Origin: JAXMAR01 sp046350295 | GTDB lineage: Bacteria > Planctomycetota > Planctomycetia > Gemmatales > Gemmataceae | Reading direction: 5' to 3' | Assembly: GCA_046350295.1 (NCBI GenBank) | Contig: JAXMAR010000037.1 | Span: 20,337-84,336, forward strand | DNA length: 64,000 nt | Program-made: the position numbers and the translations under genes | The notes under the pieces: model-generated | Database searches by the model: none | Told to the model about the DNA's origin: nothing | Seen by the model: the letters and a program-made list of their open reading frames with translations, nothing else | Shown here: one piece after another, positions 17,228 to 24,878 of the stretch | Position numbering within the stretch: the stretch's first letter is position 1 | Layout: each line of letters opens with the position of its first letter

Positions 17228-19030
17228 ATGGCCACGCTGCTGCAAATCGTCGATGCCCACAAAAGTTATGGCGATCAGGTCCTGCTCGACGGCGCCGAGG
17301 CGACCTTGAGCGACAACGTGAAGGTCGGGTTCATCGGCCGGAACGGGGCCGGGAAGAGCACGCTCTTGCGCGTGCTCCTCGGCGAGGAGGAGCTGGATAG
17401 CGGCGAGGTGATCCGCCATCCGAGCCTGCGCCTGGGGTATCTGCGGCAGCATGATCCGTTTCTGCCGGGCGAGACGGCGCTCGACTTCCTGATGCGCGAT
17501 AGCGGACAACCGAACTGGAAGTGCGGCGAGGTCGCCGGGGACTTCGAGCTGAAGGGGGCGTACCTGGAGGGGCCGATCGCCAAGCTGTCGGGCGGGTGGC
17601 AGACGCGACTCAAATTGGCGGCCCTGTTGCTGCACGAGCCGAACCTGTTGCTGCTGGATGAGCCGACGAACTTTCTCGACTTGCGGACGCAGATCCTGCT
17701 CGAGCATTTCTTGCGGAGCCATCGCTCGGCGTGCCTGATCGTGTCGCACGACCGGGCGTTTCTCGGGGCCACGTGCAGCCACACGCTCGACCTGTCGCGC
17801 GGCAAGCTGACAAGTTTCCCCGGAAAGGTCGACGCCTTTCTGCAATTCCAGCGCGAGAAGCGGGAGCATGACGAGCGCTCGAACGCCTCGATCATGGCGA
17901 AGCGGCGGCATCTGGAGGAGTTCATCGCCAAGAACAAGGCGCGGGCGGCGACGGCGACGCTGGCGAAATCGAAGGCCAAGCAGCTCGAACGGCTGGAGCT
18001 GGCCGAGATCGCGATCGACGAGCCGACGGCGCGCATCCGGGCGCCGCGCGTGGAGGCTCGGAAGGGGCCGGCGCTGCGCTGCCGTGACCTGGCCATCGGC
18101 TATCCGGAGCGGGAAATCGCGGCCGACGTGCAGCTCGAGATCGACCACGGGGCGCGGGCGGCCGTCGTCGGTGACAATGGGCAGGGGAAGACGACGTTCC
18201 TGCGGACCATCGTCGATTCCTTGAAGCCGCGAGCGGGGGAGGTGCGCTGGGGCTTCGGCTGCAACGTCGGCGTCTATGCCCAGCACGTCTACACCAGTCT
18301 GCCGGAGAAGCAGACGGTGCTGGATTACCTGCACCGGCAGGCGGCGGGTGGGAAGAAGGACCAGGAGATCCTCGACGTCGCGGGCGCCTTCCTGTTCCGC
18401 GGCGTTCATGTCGAGAAGCCGATTGCGGTGCTCTCCGGCGGCGAACGGGCGCGGCTGTGCCTGGCCGGGCTGCTCCTGAGCGGGCACAACATCCTCATCC
18501 TGGACGAGCCGGGGAACCACCTGGACGTCGATACCGTGGAGTCGCTCGGGGATGCGCTGGTGGACTACGAGGGGACGGTGATCTTCACCAGCCACGACCG
18601 GCACTTCACGAAGAAGGTGGCCACGAGCATCATCGAGGTGCGTGACGGGCGGGTGACGCATTACGGCGGGCAATACGATGCGTACGTCTACAAGGTGAAC
18701 CAGGAGATCGAGGCGGGGGAGCGAGAGCTGGCGACGGCGCGGGGCAAGCCGCCTGCGCCGGTTGCGAAGCCGGCGAACGACGGCAAGGCGGAACGCGCGG
18801 CGGCGCGGGCGGCGCAGCGGAATGAGCGCGAGGTGCGCAAGGAGATCAAGACGCTGGAGAGGACGATCGCGCAGCTAGATGAGCAGAAGCGTGGGCTGAA
18901 CGCTCAGTTGTTGCAATGCAGTGACGCGGCGGAGTCGTTGCGGTTGCACAACGAAGTGTCGGGGGTGGCGGCGAAGCTGGAGGCGGCGGAGGAGCGGTGG
19001 TGCGAGCTGCAGGAGGAGTTGGGGGATTGA
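17228..19030 (+). CDS. ABC-F family ATPase
   Basis: Two ABC cassettes are in one 600-residue soluble protein, with no membrane domain. The first cassette has Walker A GRNGAGKST, signature LSGGWQTR and Walker B LLLLDEPTNFLD. The second has GDNGQGKTT, LSGGERAR and LILDEPGNHLD. A charged linker lies between them (about residues 210-275), and the C-terminus is a coiled coil (REVRKEIKTLERTIAQLDEQ) like the Uup type. ABC-F proteins act on the ribosome, or on DNA in the Uup case, and do not transport. I chose ATG 17228 (MATLLQIVDAHKSYG) over the TTG at 17210. Confidence 0.9.
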   Translation: MATLLQIVDAHKSYGDQVLLDGAEATLSDNVKVGFIGRNGAGKSTLLRVLLGEEELDSGEVIRHPSLRLGYLRQHDPFLPGETALDFLMRDSGQPNWKCGEVAGDFELKGAYLEGPIAKLSGGWQTRLKLAALLLHEPNLLLLDEPTNFLDLRTQILLEHFLRSHRSACLIVSHDRAFLGATCSHTLDLSRGKLTSFPGKVDAFLQFQREKREHDERSNASIMAKRRHLEEFIAKNKARAATATLAKSKAKQLERLELAEIAIDEPTARIRAPRVEARKGPALRCRDLAIGYPEREIAADVQLEIDHGARAAVVGDNGQGKTTFLRTIVDSLKPRAGEVRWGFGCNVGVYAQHVYTSLPEKQTVLDYLHRQAAGGKKDQEILDVAGAFLFRGVHVEKPIAVLSGGERARLCLAGLLLSGHNILILDEPGNHLDVDTVESLGDALVDYEGTVIFTSHDRHFTKKVATSIIEVRDGRVTHYGGQYDAYVYKVNQEIEAGERELATARGKPPAPVAKPANDGKAERAAARAAQRNEREVRKEIKTLERTIAQLDEQKRGLNAQLLQCSDAAESLRLHNEVSGVAAKLEAAEERWCELQEELGD

Positions 19031-19075
19031 GGAGACAACGCCGGCTGCCCGCGTAACCCAGACGCCCGCTGAAAT

Positions 19076-19456
19076 CTATCGGTTCGCGAACCAGTCTGCG
19101 ACAGCGCGGCGTGCGCGGGCTTGCTCTCCTTCGAAGATGCGCTCGTGGTCGGGCTCGTCTTGGACGAGGCCCTGGTCCGCATGCATCACGTCATAGAGCG
19201 GGAGGGCGAAGAAGTTCTCCGGGTCGGCCAGTTTTTCGATGAGGAGGGGAAGGATGGCGGGGCCGAGGGCGCGGAGGGCGTCGAACTCCTTGCCGGAGGC
19301 GACGGCGCGGGAGTCGGAGCTGAGGGCGTGGCTGGACCAGGTCTCCTGCCAGGCGTGGAAGGCGGCGGCGAAGGCGGAGCGGAGGGGAGCGGGGACCTGC
19401 GCTTGCTGCTGGTTGAGGAGCTGTCGCTGGGCTGCGGACAGGTAGGGGCCGTTCAT
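19076..19456 (-). CDS. Small helical protein of unknown function
   Basis: This 126-residue protein starts at ATG 19456 (MNGPYLSAAQRQLLNQQQAQ). It is mostly helical, soluble and acidic near the C-terminus (LVQDEPDHERIFEGEQARAR). A minus-strand TATAAT at 19484-19489 lies close upstream. No family was recognised; the region LRALGPAILPLLIEKLADP has the look of a single HEAT-like repeat. Confidence 0.6.
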   Translation of the reverse strand: MNGPYLSAAQRQLLNQQQAQVPAPLRSAFAAAFHAWQETWSSHALSSDSRAVASGKEFDALRALGPAILPLLIEKLADPENFFALPLYDVMHADQGLVQDEPDHERIFEGEQARARRAVADWFANR

Positions 19457-19648
19457 CGCTTGTTCCCCGTGCTTTTTGGCTGAATTATAGGGCGTACGCG
19501 CGCTTCGGCGCAAATCGTTTCGGCGACAACTGACATATCAACGTCGTCGGCCGGGATGTTACGTTGGAGATGAAAGCATGTCTTTGCGGCGGCGGGCTGC
19601 GCGCGGCTCGGCGTCGATTCACCTCGTGCGCGCTTTTTGGAGAAGGTC

Positions 19649-20311
19649 ATGGCCACCTCACGTTTTTCGGTGAATGGGTTTTCGGCGAACGGGACGGGTT
19701 CTGAGCATCTGCGCGTAGTGTCCGAGAAGGGGCTCGAAGATGCCGTTGGGCAGGGAGCGGGGCACGCGAAGCCGCAAGCGAGCGGTGGGGCGGCGGGCGG
19801 CGTGGCGAGTGGGGTTGAGCCGGAGCGGGCGCGGGCGGCAAGCGCTGCGGCTGGGCTGGAGTACCGGGAGCGGTTTTCGCGGACCGGGACGGCGGCGCCG
19901 GGGAATCCGTACAACCGGCGGGTGGCGCTGTTGAAGCGGGCGTTGCTGGACGCGGTGACGCCGGAGGATGTGCAGGAGATCGGGAAGCGGCTGGTGGCGG
20001 AGGCGCGGGACGGGGACGTGGCGGCGGCGCGGGTGCTGTTCACCTACGTATTGCCGAAGCACGTGGAGCCGGACCGGCTGGACATCAACGAATGGGACGG
20101 CTACCGGGAGGAGTCGAAGATCTTTCCGGAGATGATGCCAATCCTCAAGTCGCCGGAATCGGACTGGGTGCTGTCGATGGTGCGCGATATGCGGCCGGCG
20201 GTGACGAACGCGAACATCGGCATCTTCGCGGACATGATGAAGGAGAAGTTCCCGAAACCGGGCGCGGCGGGGAAAGCGAAGAAGGGGCGCGGCAAACGGG
20301 GTAAACGGTGA
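19649..20311 (+). CDS. DUF5681-like protein
   Basis: I chose ATG 19649 (MATSRFSVNGFSANG), preceded by GGAGAAGG as a ribosome binding site; 220 residues. The first 80 residues are low-complexity (Gly/Ala-rich). The middle, GNPYNRRVALLKRALLDAVT plus an ARDGDVAAARVLFTYVLPKH segment, resembles DUF5681 domains, which are often found near phage-like or transposon genes. The tail is strongly basic (AAGKAKKGRGKRGKR). It is soluble and may bind DNA; this is inference. Confidence 0.6.
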   Translation: MATSRFSVNGFSANGTGSEHLRVVSEKGLEDAVGQGAGHAKPQASGGAAGGVASGVEPERARAASAAAGLEYRERFSRTGTAAPGNPYNRRVALLKRALLDAVTPEDVQEIGKRLVAEARDGDVAAARVLFTYVLPKHVEPDRLDINEWDGYREESKIFPEMMPILKSPESDWVLSMVRDMRPAVTNANIGIFADMMKEKFPKPGAAGKAKKGRGKRGKR

Positions 20312-20484
20312 TCGCCGCCCTGGGCCTGGTTTTGGGCTTCAGATAGGGCGCGTTGAGCAGATGACGCGCTCTTGAAGGTGCCTGACGCGAGGCGGCGGAG
20401 ATTTTTTTGGGGCGAGGTGGGGCCGCGCAGGGCGGTCGGCGTGAGCGGTGCGCGCGACGGGCTTTTCGTTCCTCGTGTGCTCGC

Positions 20485-20556
20485 GTGCCATGCCCACGGC
20501 TTTGCGTGGGCATGGTCGTCACGCAAGCAAGCCACTTCTCGCATCGGCTGTTGCCC
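20485..20556. repeat. Direct repeat copy 1 upstream of the caspase-like gene
   Basis: This 72-bp unit begins GTGCCATGCCCACGGCTTTG, includes the self-complementary GCCCACGG...CGTGGGC, and ends in CGGCTGTTGCCC. It matches 21476-21548 with about five differences. The gap 20312-20634 holds this repeat and no gene. Confidence 0.7.
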
Positions 20557-20634
20557 GCACGCAGGTTTTCGCGCAAGCTGCCGCCATTCCGGCGTTGGGC
20601 TGTAACAGCGACCGAAACTCTCACGAGACACGCC

Positions 20635-21429
20635 ATGTTCGCCTTCAAGCTCATCCGACGGCTTCGCCCGAGCGTCCTGGCGAGCTTTGCCCTCGGCCTC
20701 GCCCTGGCGCTCGCCCCCACGGCGGCTTCGGCTCAGGAGAGGTCGCTCTACATGGTCTCGGTCGGCGTCGGCAACGCCAAGGGCCAGGCGCGGCTGCAAG
20801 CGGTCGCCAAGGACGCGCGCGACATGGCGCGGTGGGCGAAAGCGCAGGAGCAGAAGCTGTTCGCCCATGTCCAGATCACGACGCTTACCAACAACAATGC
20901 CACCAGGGCCGGCATCCTCCGCGCCCTGCAGCGGCTCCGCTCCAAGACGAAACCTGGCGACTATGTCATCTTCTTCGACTCCTCGCACGGCGGCCTGACG
21001 AATACCGGCGAGTTCAACCTCAGCGCCTACGACGGCAGCCTCTACTGGCACGAGATCGTCGCGGCGCTCCAGGGCGTCGCCGGAAACAAGATTGTCATCC
21101 TCGACGCCTGCCATTCCGGGGCCGCCGCCGCGCAAAGGGGCCCGCTCGTCGTGTTCGCCTCTTCCCGGGGGACCGAGCTGAGCTTCGATGGCTCGGCGGA
21201 CGGCAACAGCCTGTTCACGCGCCACTTGCTGGCAGGGCTCTACGGCGCCGCCGATTACAACCGCGACGGTGCCGTCACCTTGCAAGAAGCCGCAACCTAC
21301 GCCGCCGCCCGCCTCACCGAAGCCGACCGCGGCAAGGCGGCCAAGGACCAGCAACATTCGCTCTGGTCGCTGCCGCGCGGCGTGCCGGCAAGCCTGCCGC
21401 TGGCGCGGGTGCTTGCGAGGGTGAGATAG
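20635..21429 (+). CDS. Exported caspase-like (C14) cysteine peptidase
   Basis: Started at ATG 20635, this 264-residue protein has a signal peptide (LASFALGLALALAPTAASAQ). It is followed by a caspase/metacaspase p20-like domain: SLYMVSVGVGNAKGQ, LQAVAKDARDMARWA, YVIFFDSSHGG with the catalytic His near 118, and IVILDACHSGAAAA with the catalytic Cys near 159. Near residues 207-218, DYNRDGAVTLQE has the spacing of an EF-hand calcium loop, often paired with such peptidases. The protein would act outside the cytoplasm. Near-identical 72-bp repeats lie on both sides of it. Confidence 0.85.
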   Translation: MFAFKLIRRLRPSVLASFALGLALALAPTAASAQERSLYMVSVGVGNAKGQARLQAVAKDARDMARWAKAQEQKLFAHVQITTLTNNNATRAGILRALQRLRSKTKPGDYVIFFDSSHGGLTNTGEFNLSAYDGSLYWHEIVAALQGVAGNKIVILDACHSGAAAAQRGPLVVFASSRGTELSFDGSADGNSLFTRHLLAGLYGAADYNRDGAVTLQEAATYAAARLTEADRGKAAKDQQHSLWSLPRGVPASLPLARVLARVR

Positions 21430-21475
21430 AGGCGTCGCCGGACGAGCGCCTCTTCGCGTTCCTCGAGACGCTCGT

Positions 21476-21579
21476 GTGCCATGCCGACGGCTTTGCGTGG
21501 GCATGGTCGTCACGCAAGCAAGCCGCTTCTTGCGTCGGCTGTTGGCCCCGCATGCCCACGCAAAGCCGTGGGCATGGCA
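21476..21579. repeat. Direct repeat copy 2 plus an inverted half-copy, overlapping a gene end
   Basis: 21476-21548 repeats the unit at 20485-20556. An inverted half-copy follows at 21550-21579 (GCATGCCCACGCAAAGCCGT...), so 21477-21506 and 21550-21579 form a long imperfect stem. GGCACCCGGCAT units repeat directly after it. The minus-strand gene at 21510-21875 ends inside this element. Confidence 0.7.
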
Positions 21580-21875
21580 CCCGGCATGGCACCCGGCGCG
21601 TAGGGCCATTTGTCGCGGCCGGCGGCCTTGATCTCGGCGTCCTCGCGCCCTCGCTCGGCGTCCAGCAGGTCCTTGTTCTTGACGCAGTAGTCGATCGCCT
21701 CCAAGACGGCCTCAGCCGGGACGCCGTATTCCGTGGCGACCTGTTCCGGCGTGAGTGGCTCGGGACCGACCGTTTCCCGGTACAGCACTTCGGCGCGGAT
21801 GCGGCCGAAGAAGAGCTGGCGATAGCGCGAGCCGCGCTTGGATTTCAGGTATTGGTACTCGGCGTTGGTTCCCAT
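21510..21875 (-). CDS. DUF433-like protein whose tail is encoded by a repeat
   Basis: I chose ATG 21875 (MGTNAEYQYLKSKRGSRYRQ) because ACGGAGGAC precedes it. The core, LTPEQVATEYGVPAEAVLEA followed by IDYCVKNKDLLDAER, resembles the DUF433 antitoxin helix-turn-helix. Its sisters in planctomycetes commonly end shortly after the KWPYAP segment. Here that segment is followed by about 29 residues (starting GAMPGAMPTALRG) encoded entirely by the repeat. The original C-terminus was probably replaced. It sits downstream of a broken DUF5615 gene and a second DUF433 gene on the same strand, so it is likely part of the same antitoxin-toxin locus. Confidence 0.6.
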   Translation of the reverse strand: MGTNAEYQYLKSKRGSRYRQLFFGRIRAEVLYRETVGPEPLTPEQVATEYGVPAEAVLEAIDYCVKNKDLLDAERGREDAEIKAAGRDKWPYAPGAMPGAMPTALRGHAGPTADARSGLLA

Positions 21876-21924
21876 TGTGTCCTCCGTCGGCTTCATGGTA
21901 GCTCGGAGGGGCCATGACAGTGGG

Positions 21925-22274
21925 CTATGGCCCTTGAAGCGGCAAGACGCGGACGCGGACCTTTTTGACTTCGACGACAACCAAAGCGCCGGCCGCCAGT
22001 TCGCCATCGTACTGACGCAGCGCCGCGACGACGATGGGCCCCACATCTTCGGGCAACACGTCCTGGCCGCGGAGCTGGAGCACGCTTGGGCCAGTCGCAC
22101 GCGTCAACGCGAGGACGGTGCCGAAGTCCAAATCAGAGCCCAGGCCATGATGGTGGCGTCATCGGCGCGAGGATCGCCGACCGTGGACCAATGGACGGCG
22201 GACCAACCGCGATTCGCCAATTCCGTGACCCATTCCACCGAGAGGTTCATGTCGACGAGCAACTGCACGCTCAT
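21925..22274 (-). pseudogene. DUF5615 PIN-like toxin broken by an out-of-frame deletion
   Basis: From ATG 22274 the first frame reads MSVQLLVDMNLSVEWVTELA, then HWSTVGDPRADDATIMAWA, the N-terminal half of DUF5615 PIN-like proteins. The second half (DLDFGTVLALTRATGPSVLQ, VLPEDVGPIVVAALRQYDGE) is in another frame and ends at 21925. Near 22130, about ten residues that in the family connect IMAWA to THDLDF are missing, with a frame change. The start overlaps the stop of the DUF433 gene as ATGA. The toxin is predicted to be inactive, and the antitoxin is left on its own. Confidence 0.7.
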
Positions 22275-22498
22275 GAGAGGACGAGCGCCGCCTCGCGTTC
22301 CTCGAGGCGCCAGGCGGCGTAGGCGAGGGCGGCGTCGATGTCTTCAGGCTCGAGGTAGGGGTACGCTTGCAGGATTCGCTCGCGCGACTTGCCGGTGGCG
22401 AGGAGGCCGAGGATCGTGCCGACCGTGACCCGAAGGCCGCGGATGCAGGGCTTGCCGCCCATGACGGCGGGGTTGTGGGTGATGCGGTTGATTTGCAT
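22271..22498 (-). CDS. DUF433 antitoxin
   Basis: A 75-residue DUF433 protein: NRITHNPAVMGGKPCIRGLR, then VTVGTILGLLATGKSRERIL and YPYLEPEDIDAALAYAAWRL. DUF433 proteins have a small helix-turn-helix and are encoded just ahead of DUF5615 PIN-like toxins. The stop TGA overlaps the ATG of the adjoining toxin gene (ATGA), the classical coupled arrangement, but that toxin is frameshifted. Confidence 0.85.
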   Translation of the reverse strand: MQINRITHNPAVMGGKPCIRGLRVTVGTILGLLATGKSRERILQAYPYLEPEDIDAALAYAAWRLEEREAALVLS

Positions 22499-22501
22499 GA
22501 T

Positions 22502-22894
22502 CTATTTCCCCTTCGCTTCGCCCTTCGGAGTCTTTCTATCGCGGTCGACGTCAAGACACATGCGTCTGAGCGCCGTCCGCCACTGAGGCAGCAGGTCGCT
22601 GCTGCACCGCTCTGCCCGAAGGCCGGGCCAATCCGGACAGGCCTCACGCAATTGCTCCCAGGTTTGGCGGCATGCCTCCTCCGGTTGTCCTTTCATGAGC
22701 GAGGTGCGGAACAACATCGTATAGAAGGTCGCTCGGCTACCGTGGTTCAAACACAGTCGCATGGCTCGTGGCAGCCCTTCATCCGACCAATGGAAGCCCG
22801 TTGACATACACTCGAAGCCTCTACGCGCGTCCGGATCATACTGCATCTGGCGGAGGAAGGCTAAGGCCTCCTCTGGGAAGAGCATTTCGTCCAT
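22502..22894 (-). CDS. Small cysteine-containing protein of unknown function
   Basis: 130 residues starting MDEMLFPEEALAFLRQMQYD. It is soluble, with several aromatic and cysteine residues (FECMSTGFHWSDEGLPRAMR, LREACPDWPGLRAERCSSDL) and a basic end (RKTPKGEAKGK). It lies between glnS and the DUF433 gene on the same strand with gaps of 3-11 bp, so it may be co-transcribed with them. No family was recognised. Confidence 0.6.
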   Translation of the reverse strand: MDEMLFPEEALAFLRQMQYDPDARRGFECMSTGFHWSDEGLPRAMRLCLNHGSRATFYTMLFRTSLMKGQPEEACRQTWEQLREACPDWPGLRAERCSSDLLPQWRTALRRMCLDVDRDRKTPKGEAKGK

Positions 22895-22905
22895 AGTTCA
22901 CCGCG

Positions 22906-24591
22906 TCACTTCTTCAACCCCTTCTCAATCTTCGCCCACGTATCCGCCAACGTCACGCTCCTGTTGAACACCAGCTTGTCCGCCGTGGAGTCCTTCTTGT
23001 CGACGCAGAAGTACCCGAGGCGTTCGAATTGGTAGCGGTCGCCGGGCTGGGCGGTCTTGACGCTCGGCTCGATGTGGGCGTGGACAACTTCCAGCGACTT
23101 GGGGTTCATGTTGGTCTTGTAGTCCACGCCTTCCGGCACGTCTTCAGGGTGGGGTTTGGCGAAGAGGTGATCGTAAAGCCGCACCTCGGCCCTCACCGCA
23201 TGAGCCGCGGAGACCCAGTGGATCGTCCCCTTCACCTTGCGGCCATCCGGCGCGTTACCGCCTTTGGTCGCGGGGTCGTAGGAGCAGTGGAGCTCGGTGA
23301 CTTCGCCCGAGGCGTCCTTGATCACCTTGTCGCACTTGACGAAGTAGGCCCAGCGGAGGCGGACTTCGCGGCCGGGGGCGAGGCGGAAGAACTGTTTGGG
23401 GGGGTCTTCGCGGAAGTCGTCGCGCTCGATGTAGATTTCGCGCGAGAAGGGGACTTTACGCGAGCCGGCGGCGGGGTCCTCGGGGTTGTTGACGGCATCC
23501 AGCTCTTCGGTCTGGCCCTCCGGGTAGTTGGTGATGACGACCTTGAGCGGTCGGAGGACGGCGAGGCGGCGCGGGGCGCGCTTGTTCAAGTCTTCGCGGA
23601 GGGCGTCTTCGAGCCAGGACATGTCGATCGTGCCGTCGTACTTGGAGACGCCGATGCGGTCGCAGAAGGCGCGGATGGCCTCGGGGGTGTAGCCGCGGCG
23701 GCGCAGGCCGGAGATGGTGGGCATGCGCGGGTCGTCCCAGCCGGCGACGTGCTTGTCGCGCACCAGCTCGAGGAGCTTGCGCTTGCTCATCACCGTGTAA
23801 GTGAGATTGAGGCGGGCGAACTCGATCTGCTGCGGGGCGTAGATGCCGAGGGCCTGGATGCACCAGTCGTAGAGGGGGCGATGGTTCTCGAACTCGAGCG
23901 TACAGATGGAGTGGGTGATCCGCTCGATGGAGTCGGACTGGCCGTGGGCCCAGTCGTATATGGCGTAGATGCACCAGTCATTGCCGGTGCGGTGGTGCTC
24001 GGCGTGGAGGATGCGGTACATGACCGGGTCGCGCAGGTTGAGGTTGGGCGAGGCCATGTCGATCTTGGCGCGGAGGGTGCGCGAGCCGTCGGGGAACTCG
24101 CCTTTCTTCATGCGCTCGAAGAGGTCGAGGCTCTCTTCGACCGGGCGGTTGCGGAACGGGCTGTCCTTGCCGGGCTTGTTGAGGGCGCCGCGGTGTTCGC
24201 GGATCTGGTCGGCGTTGAGGTCGCAGACGTAGGCCTTGCCCTTCTTGATGAGGTCGACGGCCCAGTCGTAGAGCTGCTGGAAGTAATCGGAGGCGTAGTA
24301 GAGGCCGTCCCAATGGAAGCCGAGCCAGCGGACGTCCTCCATGATGGCGTCGACGTATTCCTGGTCTTCCTTGGTGGGGTTGGTGTCGTCGAAGCGGAGG
24401 TTGCACTTGCCGCCGTACTTGAGGGCGGTCCCGAAGTTGAGGCAGATCGACTTGGCGTGGCCGATGTGGAGGTAGCCGTTGGGCTCGGGGGGGAAGCGGG
24501 TATGGACGCGGCCGCCGAACTTGCCGGAGCGGTTGTCGTCGTCGATGATCTGGTGGATGAAGTTGGAGGGGGCTGGGACGGTGTCGCTCAT
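22906..24591 (-). CDS. glnS: Glutaminyl-tRNA synthetase
   Basis: A 561-residue class I synthetase that joins glutamine to tRNA-Gln. RFPPEPNGYLHIGHAKSICL contains the HIGH motif near residues 40-45. The second ATP-binding motif is YTVMSKRKL. Glutamine-specific features include LRFDDTNPTKEDQEYVDAIM and YAIYDWAHGQSDSIERITHS. The C-terminal anticodon-binding beta barrels are present (REIYIERDDFREDPPKQFFR). Length is close to the E. coli enzyme. Having GlnRS means that at least some Gln-tRNA is made directly and not only by the GatCAB route. Confidence 0.96.
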   Translation of the reverse strand: MSDTVPAPSNFIHQIIDDDNRSGKFGGRVHTRFPPEPNGYLHIGHAKSICLNFGTALKYGGKCNLRFDDTNPTKEDQEYVDAIMEDVRWLGFHWDGLYYASDYFQQLYDWAVDLIKKGKAYVCDLNADQIREHRGALNKPGKDSPFRNRPVEESLDLFERMKKGEFPDGSRTLRAKIDMASPNLNLRDPVMYRILHAEHHRTGNDWCIYAIYDWAHGQSDSIERITHSICTLEFENHRPLYDWCIQALGIYAPQQIEFARLNLTYTVMSKRKLLELVRDKHVAGWDDPRMPTISGLRRRGYTPEAIRAFCDRIGVSKYDGTIDMSWLEDALREDLNKRAPRRLAVLRPLKVVITNYPEGQTEELDAVNNPEDPAAGSRKVPFSREIYIERDDFREDPPKQFFRLAPGREVRLRWAYFVKCDKVIKDASGEVTELHCSYDPATKGGNAPDGRKVKGTIHWVSAAHAVRAEVRLYDHLFAKPHPEDVPEGVDYKTNMNPKSLEVVHAHIEPSVKTAQPGDRYQFERLGYFCVDKKDSTADKLVFNRSVTLADTWAKIEKGLKK

Positions 24592-24649
24592 CGGTTGGCG
24601 GTTCCTTGGGGGACGTCTCGATGTTCCGGGGGAGACGTGCCGAAGGGGT

Positions 24650-24655
24650 ATTATA
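24650..24655 (-). promoter_or_regulatory. Candidate -10 box of glnS
   Basis: TATAAT on the minus strand, 59 bp upstream of the glnS start. The -35 region is poor (GGAACC at 17 bp spacing). Confidence 0.4.
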
Positions 24656-24691
24656 GCGGGCGCGGTGGATTGGGTTCCCCCTCACCCCTAC

Positions 24692-24750
24692 CCCTCTCCC
24701 CCGCCGGTCACGGCGCCGATTCGACGACGATTGGGAGGCGGGGGAGAGGG
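24692..24750. repeat. CCCTCTCCCCCGCC inverted repeat
   Basis: Perfect 14-bp arms CCCTCTCCCCCGCC (24692-24705) and GGCGGGGGAGAGGG (24737-24750). It belongs to the same class of CCCTC-rich element as 14848-14870. Confidence 0.6.
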
Positions 24751-24789
24751 CCGTCTCTACGCTGGTCTCTTCAGATTGCCCTGGGAGCT

Positions 24790-24851
24790 GTAGTTTCGCA
24801 GGCTTTAGCCTGCGAAACATCGCGACATCGCAGGCTAAAGCTTGCGGCTAC
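24790..24851. repeat. GTAG...CTAC inverted repeat with GCAGGCTTTAGCCTGC core
   Basis: Arms GTAGTTTCGCAGGCTTTAGC... (24790-24814) and ...AGGCTAAAGCTTGCGGCTAC (24829-24851) are imperfect inverted copies. Each has its own inner hairpin. It lies just after the DUF1559 gene, transcribed towards it, and may also terminate it. The GTAG/CTAC outer ends are shared with the REPIN-like element in trpF. Confidence 0.65.
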
Positions 24852-24878
24852 AAATCAAATCACCCGTGACGGAGCGCT

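Noticed and set aside
20485..21579. CRISPR-like repeats around the caspase gene
   Set aside because: Only two copies about 0.9 kb apart with a gene between them and no regular spacers or cas genes.
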